From assembly GCA_018266105.1 (NCBI GenBank), contig JAFEBA010000063.1:61753-125752 (forward strand): DNA of 64,000 nt, in the 5' to 3' direction. This document shows, piece by piece, positions 1 to 8,700 of the stretch. The translations under genes were made by a program, and so were the position numbers. Below the pieces are notes generated by a model, which was given only the letters and a program-made list of their open reading frames with translations, did no database searches and was not told where the DNA came from. Every line of letters starts with the position of its first letter. Positions within the stretch are counted from its first letter, which is position 1. The DNA is from a bacterium. Lineage in GTDB: Bacteria; Vulcanimicrobiota; Xenobia; Xenobiales; JADMJV01.

Positions 1-1608
1 GAACGCCTGGGCATGGTCGAGGGCGAAGAAGCCGAATCCCTGATGAAGCTGTATGACCGCCTGCAGAATCGACTTCTGCACGCCCAGCCCGAGCTGATCG
101 AAGCGCGCATTCAGAGCATCTTGTTTGGACTGGGTTTTAGCTCCGCCGATCTGGATAAACTCTGTGGCCACTTCTCGGGCGGCTGGCAGATGCGTGCGGC
201 GCTGGCCAAGCTCTTGCTGGACCTTCCAGATGTCCTGCTGCTGGACGAACCCACCAATCACCTGGACGTGGAGGCGGTGGAGTGGCTGGAAAATTTCCTG
301 TCCGAGTTCTCTGGAGCGGTCCTGCTGGTCTCCCACGACCGCACCTTCCTGGACAAGGTTTGCAACCGCACGCTGGAGTTGTCCCTGGGTGAACTGGAAG
401 ACTACGCCGGCAACTACAGCTACTATGAGGCTGAGTCTACTCGCCGCTACGAACAGCAACTGGCCATCTACCGGAGTCAACAGAAGCGCCTGGAGCAGGA
501 AATGAAGTGGGTGGAGCGCTTTCGCTATAAAGCCACTCTGGCGACCCGAGTCCAGTCGCGTATCAAAATGATTCAGAAACGAGACATGGTGGACGCTCCT
601 GATCGCGAGGAGCAGTCCATTCGTCTGAACTTTGTCCCGGCTCTGGATAGCGGTCGGGAAGTGATGACCGCCAAGGGAATCTGCAAAACCTACGGCGAGC
701 GGGTCATTCTCAAGAACGTGGGCGTGCGCGTGGAGAGAGGGCAACGTATCGCCCTGATCGGCCCGAACGGTTCAGGGAAGTCGACCTTAATGAGGCTGCT
801 CTGCGGTACGGAAGCGCCCGACGCGGGCAAGGTCCAGCTCGGTTATCGCCTGGCACTGGTCTACTTTGCCCAGCACCAGGCTGAAGCCCTGAACCTGAAC
901 CGCACCGTCATGGAGGAAGTCCAGGCCTCAGCTCCGCCCGGCACCTTGCCGGGCCAACTGCGCAGCCTGCTGGGCGGCCTGCTCTTTCAAGGGGATACTG
1001 TCTTCAAGCAAATCGGTGTGCTCTCTGGGGGAGAGCGCGGCCGCGTGGCTTTGGCTCGCTGCCTGGCCACCCCCAGCAATTTGTTGGCCCTGGACGAACC
1101 CACCAACCACCTCGACCTGGATGCCCGCGAGAACCTGCTCGAAGCACTGGAGCAATACCCCGGCACCATCCTGATGATCAGCCATGACCGCTACTTCCTG
1201 GAGCGGCTGGCCACCCAGGTTTGGGAAATGCGCGGCGGTAGCCTGCGCGTCTTTGACGGTGGTTACGCCGAATACCGCCGAGCCCAACAGCAGGAAGCGC
1301 TGCAGGCTCAGCGCCAGGCCCAGGAGGAAGAAAAGAAGCGCCAGCAAGAGCAGAAACAGCGTGCGGCCGAATTCCGCAGCAACGCCAAAGAAGCTCGCCA
1401 GGCTCCCAAGAAGCACCACTGGACCCTGGAGGCTCTGGAAAAAAAGATTTACCAGTTGGAAGCTGAGATGGCCGAGTTATCCACCGAAATGGGACAGCCC
1501 GAACTCTATCAAAACCCGGAAAAGGCCCAGAAGCTGCAGGCCCGGTTCGACGGCCTGCAAGGCGAATGCCAGCAACTCACCGGGCTTTGGGAGGAGATGG
1601 TCGGCTAA
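1..1608 (+). CDS. ABC-F family ATPase, 5' end outside window
   Basis: The reading frame is open from the first base, so the gene starts upstream; 535 residues are visible. ABC-F proteins are soluble twin-ATPase proteins that act on the ribosome (translation factors or antibiotic protection) rather than in transport. The first ATPase domain lacks its Walker A only because of the window edge. Its signature (FSGGWQMR, near base 175) and Walker B (LLLDEPTNHLD, near base 237) are present. The linker between domains is charged and helical (about bases 430-600), as in this family. The second domain is complete: Walker A IGPNGSGKS near base 757, signature LSGGERGR near 1020, Walker B LDEPTNHLD near 1090. 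A Gln/Lys/Glu-rich coiled-coil tail follows, as in Uup/YdiF-type members. There are no membrane segments. The stop overlaps the stop of the convergent HD-GYP gene by four bases. I cannot decide the subfamily without the N terminus. Confidence 0.93.
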   Translation, partial: ERLGMVEGEEAESLMKLYDRLQNRLLHAQPELIEARIQSILFGLGFSSADLDKLCGHFSGGWQMRAALAKLLLDLPDVLLLDEPTNHLDVEAVEWLENFLSEFSGAVLLVSHDRTFLDKVCNRTLELSLGELEDYAGNYSYYEAESTRRYEQQLAIYRSQQKRLEQEMKWVERFRYKATLATRVQSRIKMIQKRDMVDAPDREEQSIRLNFVPALDSGREVMTAKGICKTYGERVILKNVGVRVERGQRIALIGPNGSGKSTLMRLLCGTEAPDAGKVQLGYRLALVYFAQHQAEALNLNRTVMEEVQASAPPGTLPGQLRSLLGGLLFQGDTVFKQIGVLSGGERGRVALARCLATPSNLLALDEPTNHLDLDARENLLEALEQYPGTILMISHDRYFLERLATQVWEMRGGSLRVFDGGYAEYRRAQQQEALQAQRQAQEEEKKRQQEQKQRAAEFRSNAKEARQAPKKHHWTLEALEKKIYQLEAEMAELSTEMGQPELYQNPEKAQKLQARFDGLQGECQQLTGLWEEMVG

Positions 1609-2582
1609 GAGCGCTCGTCGAGCCGGGGGGCCAGCATCAAAGCCACAAAGCTTTCAGCCAGCTGGGGATCGAACTGTCGGCCGCGCTGGCGCAAAATCTC
1701 CTGGCAAGCGGCCTGGACAGAGAGAGCTTTGCGATAAGGACGGTCCTCGGTCAGAGCGTCAAAAGTATCTGACAATGAGATGAGTTGAGCCTGCAGCGGA
1801 ATCCCCTCTCCCCTGAGTCCATCCACATAACCGGTGCCGTCCCAACGTTCATGGTGATGACGCACGGCCGGCAGGATCTCCTCAAAGCCCGGAATTCCGG
1901 CCAGGATGGATTCGCCCACCAGCGGGTGCATCTCGATCACTTCGCGCTCCTCGAGTGTAAGCGGTCCTTCCTTGTGAAGGATCTGATCGGGTACAGCCAG
2001 CTTGCCGATGTCGTGAAATTTGCCTGTTTTTCGCATACTTTCGGCCGCCGCCTGGCGTTCGTCGGAAGTCCAGGCTTCGATTTGCAAGCCGAACATACCG
2101 GCCTCTTTGAACTCGCAGGCCTGGTCGAGCTTCTCTTGTTCAAGCTCTTCTATTCCGAGATCGTTGGCGAAGCGCAGCGCCAGTTCGCCCACACGTCGGG
2201 AGTGTTCCTGAGTTCCAGGAGAAAACTCACGCAGTGCCTGCTGGAGAGCTGCAGCCCGGGCGGCGGCGCTGCGGTCGCAGCCGGGAAAAGCTTCCCCCAA
2301 CCAGTTCCAGGTCTGCTGAGCCAGCATCTGGCTGGTCAGCTGGCGGGCCGGTTTGGACGGGTTCATATTGGAACTCAGCCAGGTGGGGGTTTCGAGGTAC
2401 CGTTGACGGGAGGCCAGACGGCTGGCTTGTGGAGAAAAATCCAGACTACTTTCGAGAAAACGCTGGCCCTGAGTCTGCTGCAGGCGCTGCATCGGCCCGG
2501 CCGCGTCGGTTCGCAAAGCCTGGGCCGGCCCACGCTGCATCAGCGGGCTGGTGGAATTGATACTACTTACATCAAGCCACAT
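1605..2582 (-). CDS. HD-GYP domain protein (probable c-di-GMP phosphodiesterase)
   Basis: 325 residues. The C-terminal half is an HD-GYP domain: the helix with HSRRV, the metal site FHDIGK, HHHERWDGTGY, then GLRGEGIP and the helix around SDTFDALTEDRPYRKA. HD-GYP enzymes hydrolyse cyclic di-GMP. Two departures are visible. The name motif reads GYV instead of GYP. There is also an insertion of about 25 residues between the HSRRV helix and HDIGK, which normally lie closer. Residues 1-110 are unlike any receiver or sensor domain I recognise and are Gln/Ser-rich. There is no membrane segment, so the protein is probably cytoplasmic. GGAGA lies nine bases before the ATG. The gene is divergent from the tandem PilT gene, so c-di-GMP control of pilus retraction is an attractive inference, not shown. 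Confidence 0.87.
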   Translation of the reverse strand: MWLDVSSINSTSPLMQRGPAQALRTDAAGPMQRLQQTQGQRFLESSLDFSPQASRLASRQRYLETPTWLSSNMNPSKPARQLTSQMLAQQTWNWLGEAFPGCDRSAAARAAALQQALREFSPGTQEHSRRVGELALRFANDLGIEELEQEKLDQACEFKEAGMFGLQIEAWTSDERQAAAESMRKTGKFHDIGKLAVPDQILHKEGPLTLEEREVIEMHPLVGESILAGIPGFEEILPAVRHHHERWDGTGYVDGLRGEGIPLQAQLISLSDTFDALTEDRPYRKALSVQAACQEILRQRGRQFDPQLAESFVALMLAPRLDERS

Positions 2583-2843
2583 TCACTCTGTTCTCCATCA
2601 CCGCGTACGTGAGGTTGCTTCGCTCTACCGTTATCTGTCTGTGTGTTACAAATTAGTGAATTTTCAGACGCCTGACTAGCCCATTTTTGTTTCATAATTG
2701 TTGCCTTTGTTGCCACCGACGGCTTGTCTTGTAATCTTTTCGCAAAGCTCTTTGCCAATTCATGTCCTGCATTAGCCAGACGTGAAAGCCGACCCGCATA
2801 TGTAACAACCAGGTAAAAACATTTCGCTCATTAAGCCTCAGCC
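2583..2843. promoter_or_regulatory. divergent intergenic region between HD-GYP and tandem pilT genes
   Basis: This 261-base, locally AT-rich gap must hold the promoters of both flanking genes, which are transcribed away from each other. I see no convincing -35/-10 pair with standard spacing, no terminator, and no ORF with a ribosome binding site. The plus-strand gene that follows has no clear Shine-Dalgarno sequence. Confidence 0.4.
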
Positions 2844-5006
2844 ATGAACAAAATCGACCGGTTGCTTTTGACCATGCTGGAACGCAATGCCTCCGACCTC
2901 TTCATCAGCGTGGGAAGGCCACCGGCAATTCGCTGCGATGGAAAACTTTTGGAGTGCCAGGCCGAGCCGATTGAACAAGGCGATCTTGAAGACTTCTTAA
3001 GGCAGGCTGTCTTGCCGTCCGCGCGGTCACGTTTTGAAGAGGAGGGAGACCTGGACCTGGGCTACAGCTGCGACGCCATTGCGAACGCCAGATTTCGCCT
3101 GAACCTTCATCGCCAAAGAGGCCAGCTTGGAATGGTCGCGCGCTGCCTTCCGGGCGGGCAACTTGAATTAAGTGACCTGGGACTTCCCAGTCTGCTCAGC
3201 GAGCTGGCTCTGGCTCCGAGAGGCCTGGTGCTGGTCACGGGAGCCACTGGCTCAGGCAAGTCCACCACCCTGTCGGCCCTGGTGCACCAGATCAACTCTC
3301 GGCGAGCGGCCCATATCGTGACGGTGGAAGACCCGATCGAGTTCCTTCACACCGATCTGCAATCGCGCATCATTCAACGCGAGGTGGGACAGGACACGCG
3401 TTCCTTCTCCTCGGCCTTGCGCCACGTGGTACGCGAAAGTCCTGACGTGATCGTGATCGGCGAGATGCGAGACGCAGAGACGGTGGAGGTGGCCGTCTCG
3501 GCCGCCATGACCGGCCACCTGGTGCTTTCTACTCTGCACACCATCGACGCCAGTCAGTCCCTTTTCCGGCTGCTCGGTCTGTTTCCGGACGCTCTGCGCA
3601 GCCAGCTCTGCGCCGACCTCTCTATGGCACTGCTGGGAGTTCTGAGCCAGCGCCTGCTCCCCCGCAAAGATGGTCAGGGTCGAGCGGTCGCGCTGGAGCT
3701 ACTGCGCTTCACCCCGGGGTCCTCTCAACTGTTGCGCGAGGGACGCATCAACGAATTACCTGACTATATGCGTACCACCCGGGACCCGGGCATCATTCCC
3801 TTCAACCAGTCGCTGGTCGAGCTGGTCCGTCAGGACGTCGTTGAACTCGAAACCGCGCTGGCCTATGCCACCAACCCGGAAGAACTGAAGCTGGCCGTGC
3901 TGGGCATGCGTACGGGAGTGGAAGGATTTCGCCTGGAAGGCGATCTGGAGGTATCCCATCGTTCGGATATGCAAAAGCTGCTCGAAATGGCCGTGGAACA
4001 CGGGGCTTCAGACGTGCATCTTTCGGTTGGACGTCCCCCGCTATTCCGACTGGCCGGCAAATTGGAGCGCATGGGCAGCCAGCCCCTTAGCGCCGCCGAC
4101 GTCCGCTGGCTCCTCTTTTCCATTTTGAGCGGACGCCAGCGCAGCCAGTTCGAACTGGAGAAGGAACTGGACTTTTCCCTGAGCCTGGAATCAGGCATGC
4201 GCTTCCGCGTCAACGCCTACTATCAAAGAGGACACATCGCCGTTGCCCTACGCTCCATTCCGGTCGTGATCCCTGAACCCGGCCAGCTCGGGCTCCCCGA
4301 AGCGCTGGTCAAGCTGCTGGAGAAGCCCCACGGCCTGATTCTGGTGGTGGGTCCCACCGGTTCCGGCAAAACCACCACAGTGGCCAGCCTGGTTCAGGAA
4401 ATCAATAAAGCTCAGCCCTGCCATGTGCTCACCATTGAGGATCCCATCGAATATGCCTACACCAGTGAGTGCGCCACCATCGACCAGCGTGAGGTCTACG
4501 CGGACACACGCTCTTTCGCCACCGCCTTAAAATACGTACTTCGCCAGGACCCAGATGTGATTGTGGTGGGTGAGATGCGCGACCTGGAAACAATTTCCTC
4601 AGTGCTGACAGCGGCCGAAACCGGCCACCTGGTGTTCGCCACCTTACACACCAACGATTCCTGTACCACCATCGATCGCATCGTGGACGTCTTCCCCGCG
4701 CATCAACAGGCGCAGATTCGCATGCAGTTAGCCGCCTGTCTGTTGGGCATTGTTTCCCAACGGTTGCTTCCCAGGGTCGACCAACCCGGACGCATCGCAG
4801 CCTTCGAATTGTTGCTGGCCAGCAATGCTGTGCGAGCTCTCATCCGCGAAGGCAAGACTCACCAGATTCCCAATGTGCTCAGCACCTCGACCTCGATCGG
4901 CATGTGCAACCTGGACCGCAGTCTGGCCGACCTGGTGCGACAGGGTAAGGTTGAACGCGAGGAAGCCCTGCGCTTTATGCAGCAGCCCAACCTGCTCCAG
5001 GCCTAG
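2844..5006 (+). CDS. tandem PilT-type retraction ATPase (two PilT modules in one chain)
   Basis: PilT ATPases are cytoplasmic hexamers that drive type IV pilus retraction. This 720-residue protein carries two complete PilT modules head to tail. Module 1: N-terminal PAS-like part from residue 5 (ASDLFISVGRPP), Walker A GATGSGKST at 133-141, VEDPIE at 161, Walker B VIVIGEMRD at 202-210, His box STLHT near 229. Module 2 starts near 375 (ASDVHLSVGRPP), with Walker A GPTGSGKTT at 503-511, IEDPIE near 531, VIVVGEMRD at 572-580 and a His box near 600. Each module ends with a PilT-like C-terminal stretch (LLREGRINELPDY; ALIREGKTHQIPNV). Both catalytic glutamates (GEMRD) are kept. Ordinary PilT is about 350 residues, so this is a full duplication and fusion. 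Module 2 is closer to canonical PilT by eye. The gene stands alone, away from the pseudopilin operon at 26-38 kb. Confidence 0.95.
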   Translation: MNKIDRLLLTMLERNASDLFISVGRPPAIRCDGKLLECQAEPIEQGDLEDFLRQAVLPSARSRFEEEGDLDLGYSCDAIANARFRLNLHRQRGQLGMVARCLPGGQLELSDLGLPSLLSELALAPRGLVLVTGATGSGKSTTLSALVHQINSRRAAHIVTVEDPIEFLHTDLQSRIIQREVGQDTRSFSSALRHVVRESPDVIVIGEMRDAETVEVAVSAAMTGHLVLSTLHTIDASQSLFRLLGLFPDALRSQLCADLSMALLGVLSQRLLPRKDGQGRAVALELLRFTPGSSQLLREGRINELPDYMRTTRDPGIIPFNQSLVELVRQDVVELETALAYATNPEELKLAVLGMRTGVEGFRLEGDLEVSHRSDMQKLLEMAVEHGASDVHLSVGRPPLFRLAGKLERMGSQPLSAADVRWLLFSILSGRQRSQFELEKELDFSLSLESGMRFRVNAYYQRGHIAVALRSIPVVIPEPGQLGLPEALVKLLEKPHGLILVVGPTGSGKTTTVASLVQEINKAQPCHVLTIEDPIEYAYTSECATIDQREVYADTRSFATALKYVLRQDPDVIVVGEMRDLETISSVLTAAETGHLVFATLHTNDSCTTIDRIVDVFPAHQQAQIRMQLAACLLGIVSQRLLPRVDQPGRIAAFELLLASNAVRALIREGKTHQIPNVLSTSTSIGMCNLDRSLADLVRQGKVEREEALRFMQQPNLLQA

Positions 5007-5509
5007 GCCTCTGGGGGCGATCCAACTTTGGCCTCGTTTGGCAAGCGCCAGCACACGAATCTTCCAGAACCTTCCATTGCCTCAAGAAACTTGTCGTGCT
5101 GAAACCCTGGTAATTTCTGCAGATGCGTCAGCAGGCCCTCAATGCCGGGGGTGGATTGCGGAATGACGAGCGAGCTTTGGGCGCCGGTCAGAACAAAGTA
5201 GACCTCATCTTCATTCAAAATCTCGACGCTGACCAGATCAGCGAGAGTGGCCTGGCTCCCATCCTCGCGACGAAGCACATAGCCGGTGAGGGTCATTTCA
5301 ATCCCTGGCGGACCCGAAGGCCCGGCCGCGACCGTCGGGGCCGGCAGCACACGGATCGGCCGCCGCACCAGCTCGCCCTTGCAGTTGGGACAGGCCGACA
5401 ACTCGTGCTCGCGACAAAAGGTACACTCGTAGGAACAGATCACCGCGTTCGGGCTATCGGGGGCAAGCTCTTTACCGCAAGCCTGGCAATGGGAGCGCAT
5501 TTCTAGCAT
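5003..5509 (-). CDS. DUF1272 zinc-binding domain protein with extra C-terminal domain
   Basis: 168 residues. Residues 4-56 match the DUF1272 pattern: CQACGKEL, an ICSYECTFC core, then ACPNCKGELVRRPIR, giving several Cys pairs suitable for zinc. DUF1272 proteins are usually about 60-90 residues and of unknown function. Here a further 100 residues follow. They begin with a short Pro/Gly linker and then form a compact domain (MTLTGYVLRREDG to the C terminus) that I do not recognise. There is no signal peptide or membrane segment. The stop overlaps that of the convergent tandem pilT gene by four bases. It is the last gene of a probable minus-strand operon after the FAD oxidoreductase and pepD (61-base gap). 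Confidence 0.82.
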   Translation of the reverse strand: MLEMRSHCQACGKELAPDSPNAVICSYECTFCREHELSACPNCKGELVRRPIRVLPAPTVAAGPSGPPGIEMTLTGYVLRREDGSQATLADLVSVEILNEDEVYFVLTGAQSSLVIPQSTPGIEGLLTHLQKLPGFQHDKFLEAMEGSGRFVCWRLPNEAKVGSPPEA

Positions 5510-5570
5510 GTCTGAGCATTCCCTGAGGGGCTTCCATCTCCTCGGCGAAGTCCAGGGAGGCGACTGCCCT

Positions 5571-7016
5571 TTAAAGTCGAGCCAGCGTGGTGGTCAAGAG
5601 CTTCCAGAATTTCTGAACCGAGCTGACCTGGACTTTCTCATCAGGGCTGTGGGCACCGTGAATGTTGGGCCCGAAGCTGATCATCTCCATGTCCGGATAG
5701 TTGGCACCCAGAATGCCGCACTCCAAACCAGCGTGACAGGCCGTCACTTTGGGTTCTTTGCCGAAGAGCTCCTGATAGATCGAGCTCATCAACTTGACGA
5801 TGCCGGCTTCAGGTCGAGGGGTCCAACCCGGGTAAGCACCGCTAAAAGTGACTTCAGCCCCCATCAATTCAAGGGGGCAACGAAGCGAAGTGGCCAGATC
5901 CATCTTCTCCGAGTCCAGCGAGCTGCGGGTCAAACAGGCCAGCGAGAACTCTCCGTTGTGAACTTTGAGGCGGGCCAGATTATTGGAGGTCTGAACCAGG
6001 CCGGGAACATCAGGACTCATCCGATAAATCCCGTTATTGACCGCGTAAACCGTGCACAGCAACTTGTTCTGAAAGTCCCGATCCAGCACCGGCGAGCGAC
6101 TGGCGATGACGGCGCAGCTGAGCTGGCACTGAGGGTCGGTGCTCTGATACTCGCTGGCGAAGTGACCGGATTCCTCGAGCACATAGGCCTTGAAGTCCTC
6201 CGCCTGTTTGCGCGAGACGGCCACGACCGCGCTGGATTCACGAGGGATGGCATTGCGCAGGCCCCCCCCATCAATGCTGGAGATACGGAGCGCGAACTTC
6301 AGAGTGGCCGCGTAAAGAAAGCGGTTCATCAGTTTGTTGGCATTGGCCCGACCTTTATGAATATCCATGCCGGAATGCCCGCCCGTCAGCCCTTTCAGAC
6401 GGACCTCAAAAAACTCGAAATCATCTGAAACTTCAGCCTGCGGATAGCTACAACGGGCCTGCACATCCAGACCGCCGGCGCAACCAATGGTCAGCTCATG
6501 ATCGTCTTCGGTATCCAGATTGAGCATGACGCTGGCCTTCATCAAGCCGGCCTCAAGGCCCCGAGCACCCGTCATGCCGGTTTCTTCATCAATGGTAAAA
6601 AGGGCCTCCAGGGGCGGGTGGACCAGATCCTTGGAGGCCAGCACCGCCATGATGGCCGCCACTCCGATACCGTTATCCGCTCCCAAGGTGGTGCCTTCGG
6701 CGCTGACCCAGTCTCCCTCCAGACGCATCCGGATACCCTGAGTTTCGAAGTCAAAGTCTGTCCCCAGATTTTTCTGGCAGACCATATCCAGATGGCTCTG
6801 CAAAGCCAGCACCGGCTGATTTTCTCGACCCGGACTGGCGGGCTTCTTCACCAGCACGTTTCCAGTCGCGTCAGTGCTATGCTCCAGTCCAAGTTTCTGG
6901 GCAAATTGCTGAATGAACTGGATGACCCGCTCTTCCTTTTTGGAAGGCCGGGGCACAGCGTTGAGGTCGGAAAAGTTCTGCCACAGGGGCTCGGGGACGA
7001 GGGTCGCGATACTCAT
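5571..7016 (-). CDS. pepD: aminoacyl-histidine dipeptidase (peptidase D, M20 family)
   Basis: 481 residues, the usual PepD length. Cytosolic PepD splits Xaa-His dipeptides such as carnosine, using two zinc ions. The metal and catalytic elements are in order: SHLDMVCQK (His and Asp), GADNGIGVA (bridging Asp), TIDEETGMTGA (catalytic Glu plus ligand Glu), NLDTEDD (Asp) and IHGAHSPDE (final His). CHAGLECG, characteristic of the PepD branch, lies between the last two. The lid domain, between about residues 190 and 380, is present. No signal peptide. A GAAGGG ribosome site precedes the ATG. It lies 31 bases after the FAD oxidoreductase gene, so the two are probably cotranscribed. Confidence 0.93.
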   Translation of the reverse strand: MSIATLVPEPLWQNFSDLNAVPRPSKKEERVIQFIQQFAQKLGLEHSTDATGNVLVKKPASPGRENQPVLALQSHLDMVCQKNLGTDFDFETQGIRMRLEGDWVSAEGTTLGADNGIGVAAIMAVLASKDLVHPPLEALFTIDEETGMTGARGLEAGLMKASVMLNLDTEDDHELTIGCAGGLDVQARCSYPQAEVSDDFEFFEVRLKGLTGGHSGMDIHKGRANANKLMNRFLYAATLKFALRISSIDGGGLRNAIPRESSAVVAVSRKQAEDFKAYVLEESGHFASEYQSTDPQCQLSCAVIASRSPVLDRDFQNKLLCTVYAVNNGIYRMSPDVPGLVQTSNNLARLKVHNGEFSLACLTRSSLDSEKMDLATSLRCPLELMGAEVTFSGAYPGWTPRPEAGIVKLMSSIYQELFGKEPKVTACHAGLECGILGANYPDMEMISFGPNIHGAHSPDEKVQVSSVQKFWKLLTTTLARL

Positions 7017-7047
7017 GGCGAGCCCTTCCCTTCCCCCGGCTGAAAGC

Positions 7048-8625
7048 CTACAAAGGCTGCAAATCCGGCCACTCCAATTCGACGCCGTGATTGGTCAGCA
7101 GGCGCTGATAATCTTGAAGGTGACGGCTCTTTTCCCAAACCTGGCGGGGGGTGGCCCCGCTCTGGCGGCAGTAACCGGCCAGCCAACCGGCCGCCTCGCC
7201 CACGTTCCATTCCACCGGGTGCAACCGGTAACAACCATTGGTGATGTGGGTGGTCGCAATATTCTTGGCTCCGGCCAGCAAGTTGGTCACTCGCTGCGGA
7301 ATGAGCGCGCCGAGCGGAATCTGGAACGGGAGTGAGGAGACGTCGATATAGTTGTCCCCGCCGGTGGAAGGATGCAGATCGATCCGATAAGCGCCCACCC
7401 CCACCGAATCCACGAAGCGTTCGGCGCGCACTTCGTTCTCGGAAAGGCCGGTGGCGGCGCAGCGAGCCTGCAGCCCCACATGTTGCTCCAATACCGTAAC
7501 CAGCCCTTTGATGCGCCGGCATTCGCGGATGTAGGGAGCCATGGCCAGACCGTCGCTGGTCCCCGTGATGTCTCCGCGCAGGCCCAGGCCTTTCCAACCG
7601 CCCGTGGTCTGCATCCAGTAGAGCATGGACAGGCTCAACTGGCGCGAGCCCTCCAGACAGGCAGCTTTCTGCTCGGGCGTGCATTCGATGGGGTTGCCAT
7701 CCAGGTAGTCGATCTGGGGCCAGTTCACCAGCACGATGTCGCTCTTGTAAGAGCCTTCTACAAAATTTCGTGTGTCCGCGATTCGGCGGAAAGTCCACAG
7801 ATCCATCGGCCCTCGCTCTGGCTTGGGGTTTACCGGATCAAAGGTGCGCACCACCGGCTCCAGAGTGATCGGGTGAGTGGCCTGCCAGGACAGCAAAGGC
7901 CCACCCCAGGCCGGCTTGAGCGGCGGGATCAGGTCGCGGAAATATTCATAGCGGGCCGGTTTCTCAATGGTGGAATCGCGCTGCGGGTCGTAGTCAAGCA
8001 CAAAGCACCAGGAGATCGCCTGCATATTGTGTGGCTGAGGCTGATCCGCGGCGTGGGGCTCGCCGGTTTGGGCCTTGCTCTCGGCTCCGGTCACGTACTC
8101 AACCCCGGCCAACGGGAGCAAGTCGCCCAGTTCGGTCGCGTCCACGAAGTAGTCGGCGCTGATTTCGTAATCGCCCACCGTGACCGAAAGGACCTTGTCG
8201 CCTTGCACCCGGGCCGCGGAGGGTGTGACCTTGCGCAGGATGGTCAAGGCCCCGCCGGCCTCATAGGGGCGCAGAATCTCTTCCAGAGCCTGCAGGCTGA
8301 CCCGGGGCTCATGACAGATGGCGGAAACGAAGCCATTGCCTGGATTGAGGCGAGGATTGAGACGGGCCTCATGGGTGAGCGGGTAGCTACGTCGATAGAT
8401 ATCCCGAATATTGTTGCGCAACTGGCGGTAACTGGCTGTACAACCGAAACTCTCGATCCACGGATGTTCGTCTGGAGGCACTGCCTGGGAGGTCATCTGC
8501 CCACCGATCCAGGCGTATTCCTCGCTCATCACCACTCGCTGACCCAGGCGTAAGGCCGCCCAGGCGGCGGCGCAGCCTCCCAGGCCTCCCCCAATCACAG
8601 CCACATCGCAACGAATTTCTTTCAT
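7048..8625 (-). CDS. FAD-dependent oxidoreductase (FAD_oxidored type)
   Basis: A predicted flavoprotein of 525 residues. The N terminus is a Rossmann FAD-binding segment (VAVIGGGLGGCAAA), followed by the GGQMTSQ region seen in the FAD_oxidored (PF12831) family of secreted or cytoplasmic oxidoreductases of unknown substrate. A second dinucleotide-fold segment near the C terminus (LLAGAKNIATTHITNG) closes the FAD site in this family. The start at 8625 is chosen because GAGGTG sits six bases before that ATG; a GTG three codons upstream is part of the same GAGGTG. No signal peptide is visible. It is the first gene of the minus-strand group with pepD and the DUF1272 gene, and is divergent from the phosphatase gene. 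Substrate unknown. Confidence 0.85.
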   Translation of the reverse strand: MKEIRCDVAVIGGGLGGCAAAWAALRLGQRVVMSEEYAWIGGQMTSQAVPPDEHPWIESFGCTASYRQLRNNIRDIYRRSYPLTHEARLNPRLNPGNGFVSAICHEPRVSLQALEEILRPYEAGGALTILRKVTPSAARVQGDKVLSVTVGDYEISADYFVDATELGDLLPLAGVEYVTGAESKAQTGEPHAADQPQPHNMQAISWCFVLDYDPQRDSTIEKPARYEYFRDLIPPLKPAWGGPLLSWQATHPITLEPVVRTFDPVNPKPERGPMDLWTFRRIADTRNFVEGSYKSDIVLVNWPQIDYLDGNPIECTPEQKAACLEGSRQLSLSMLYWMQTTGGWKGLGLRGDITGTSDGLAMAPYIRECRRIKGLVTVLEQHVGLQARCAATGLSENEVRAERFVDSVGVGAYRIDLHPSTGGDNYIDVSSLPFQIPLGALIPQRVTNLLAGAKNIATTHITNGCYRLHPVEWNVGEAAGWLAGYCRQSGATPRQVWEKSRHLQDYQRLLTNHGVELEWPDLQPL

Positions 8626-8700
8626 CTTTTTCACCTCGCCAGCCGCTCGTTCGCAGTGCTCCCGCAGGAAGCCTGGCAGGCCGGGGCCAAGTCCAGACAG

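Noticed and set aside
5508..6428. A 306-codon plus-strand open frame opposite pepD
   Set aside because: It is antisense to an enzyme with every metal ligand in place. No family features in the plus frame.
7372..8553. A 393-codon open frame on the plus strand inside the FAD oxidoreductase gene
   Set aside because: It is the shadow of a G+C-rich gene. The minus strand encodes an intact FAD-binding motif and has a GAGGTG ribosome site.
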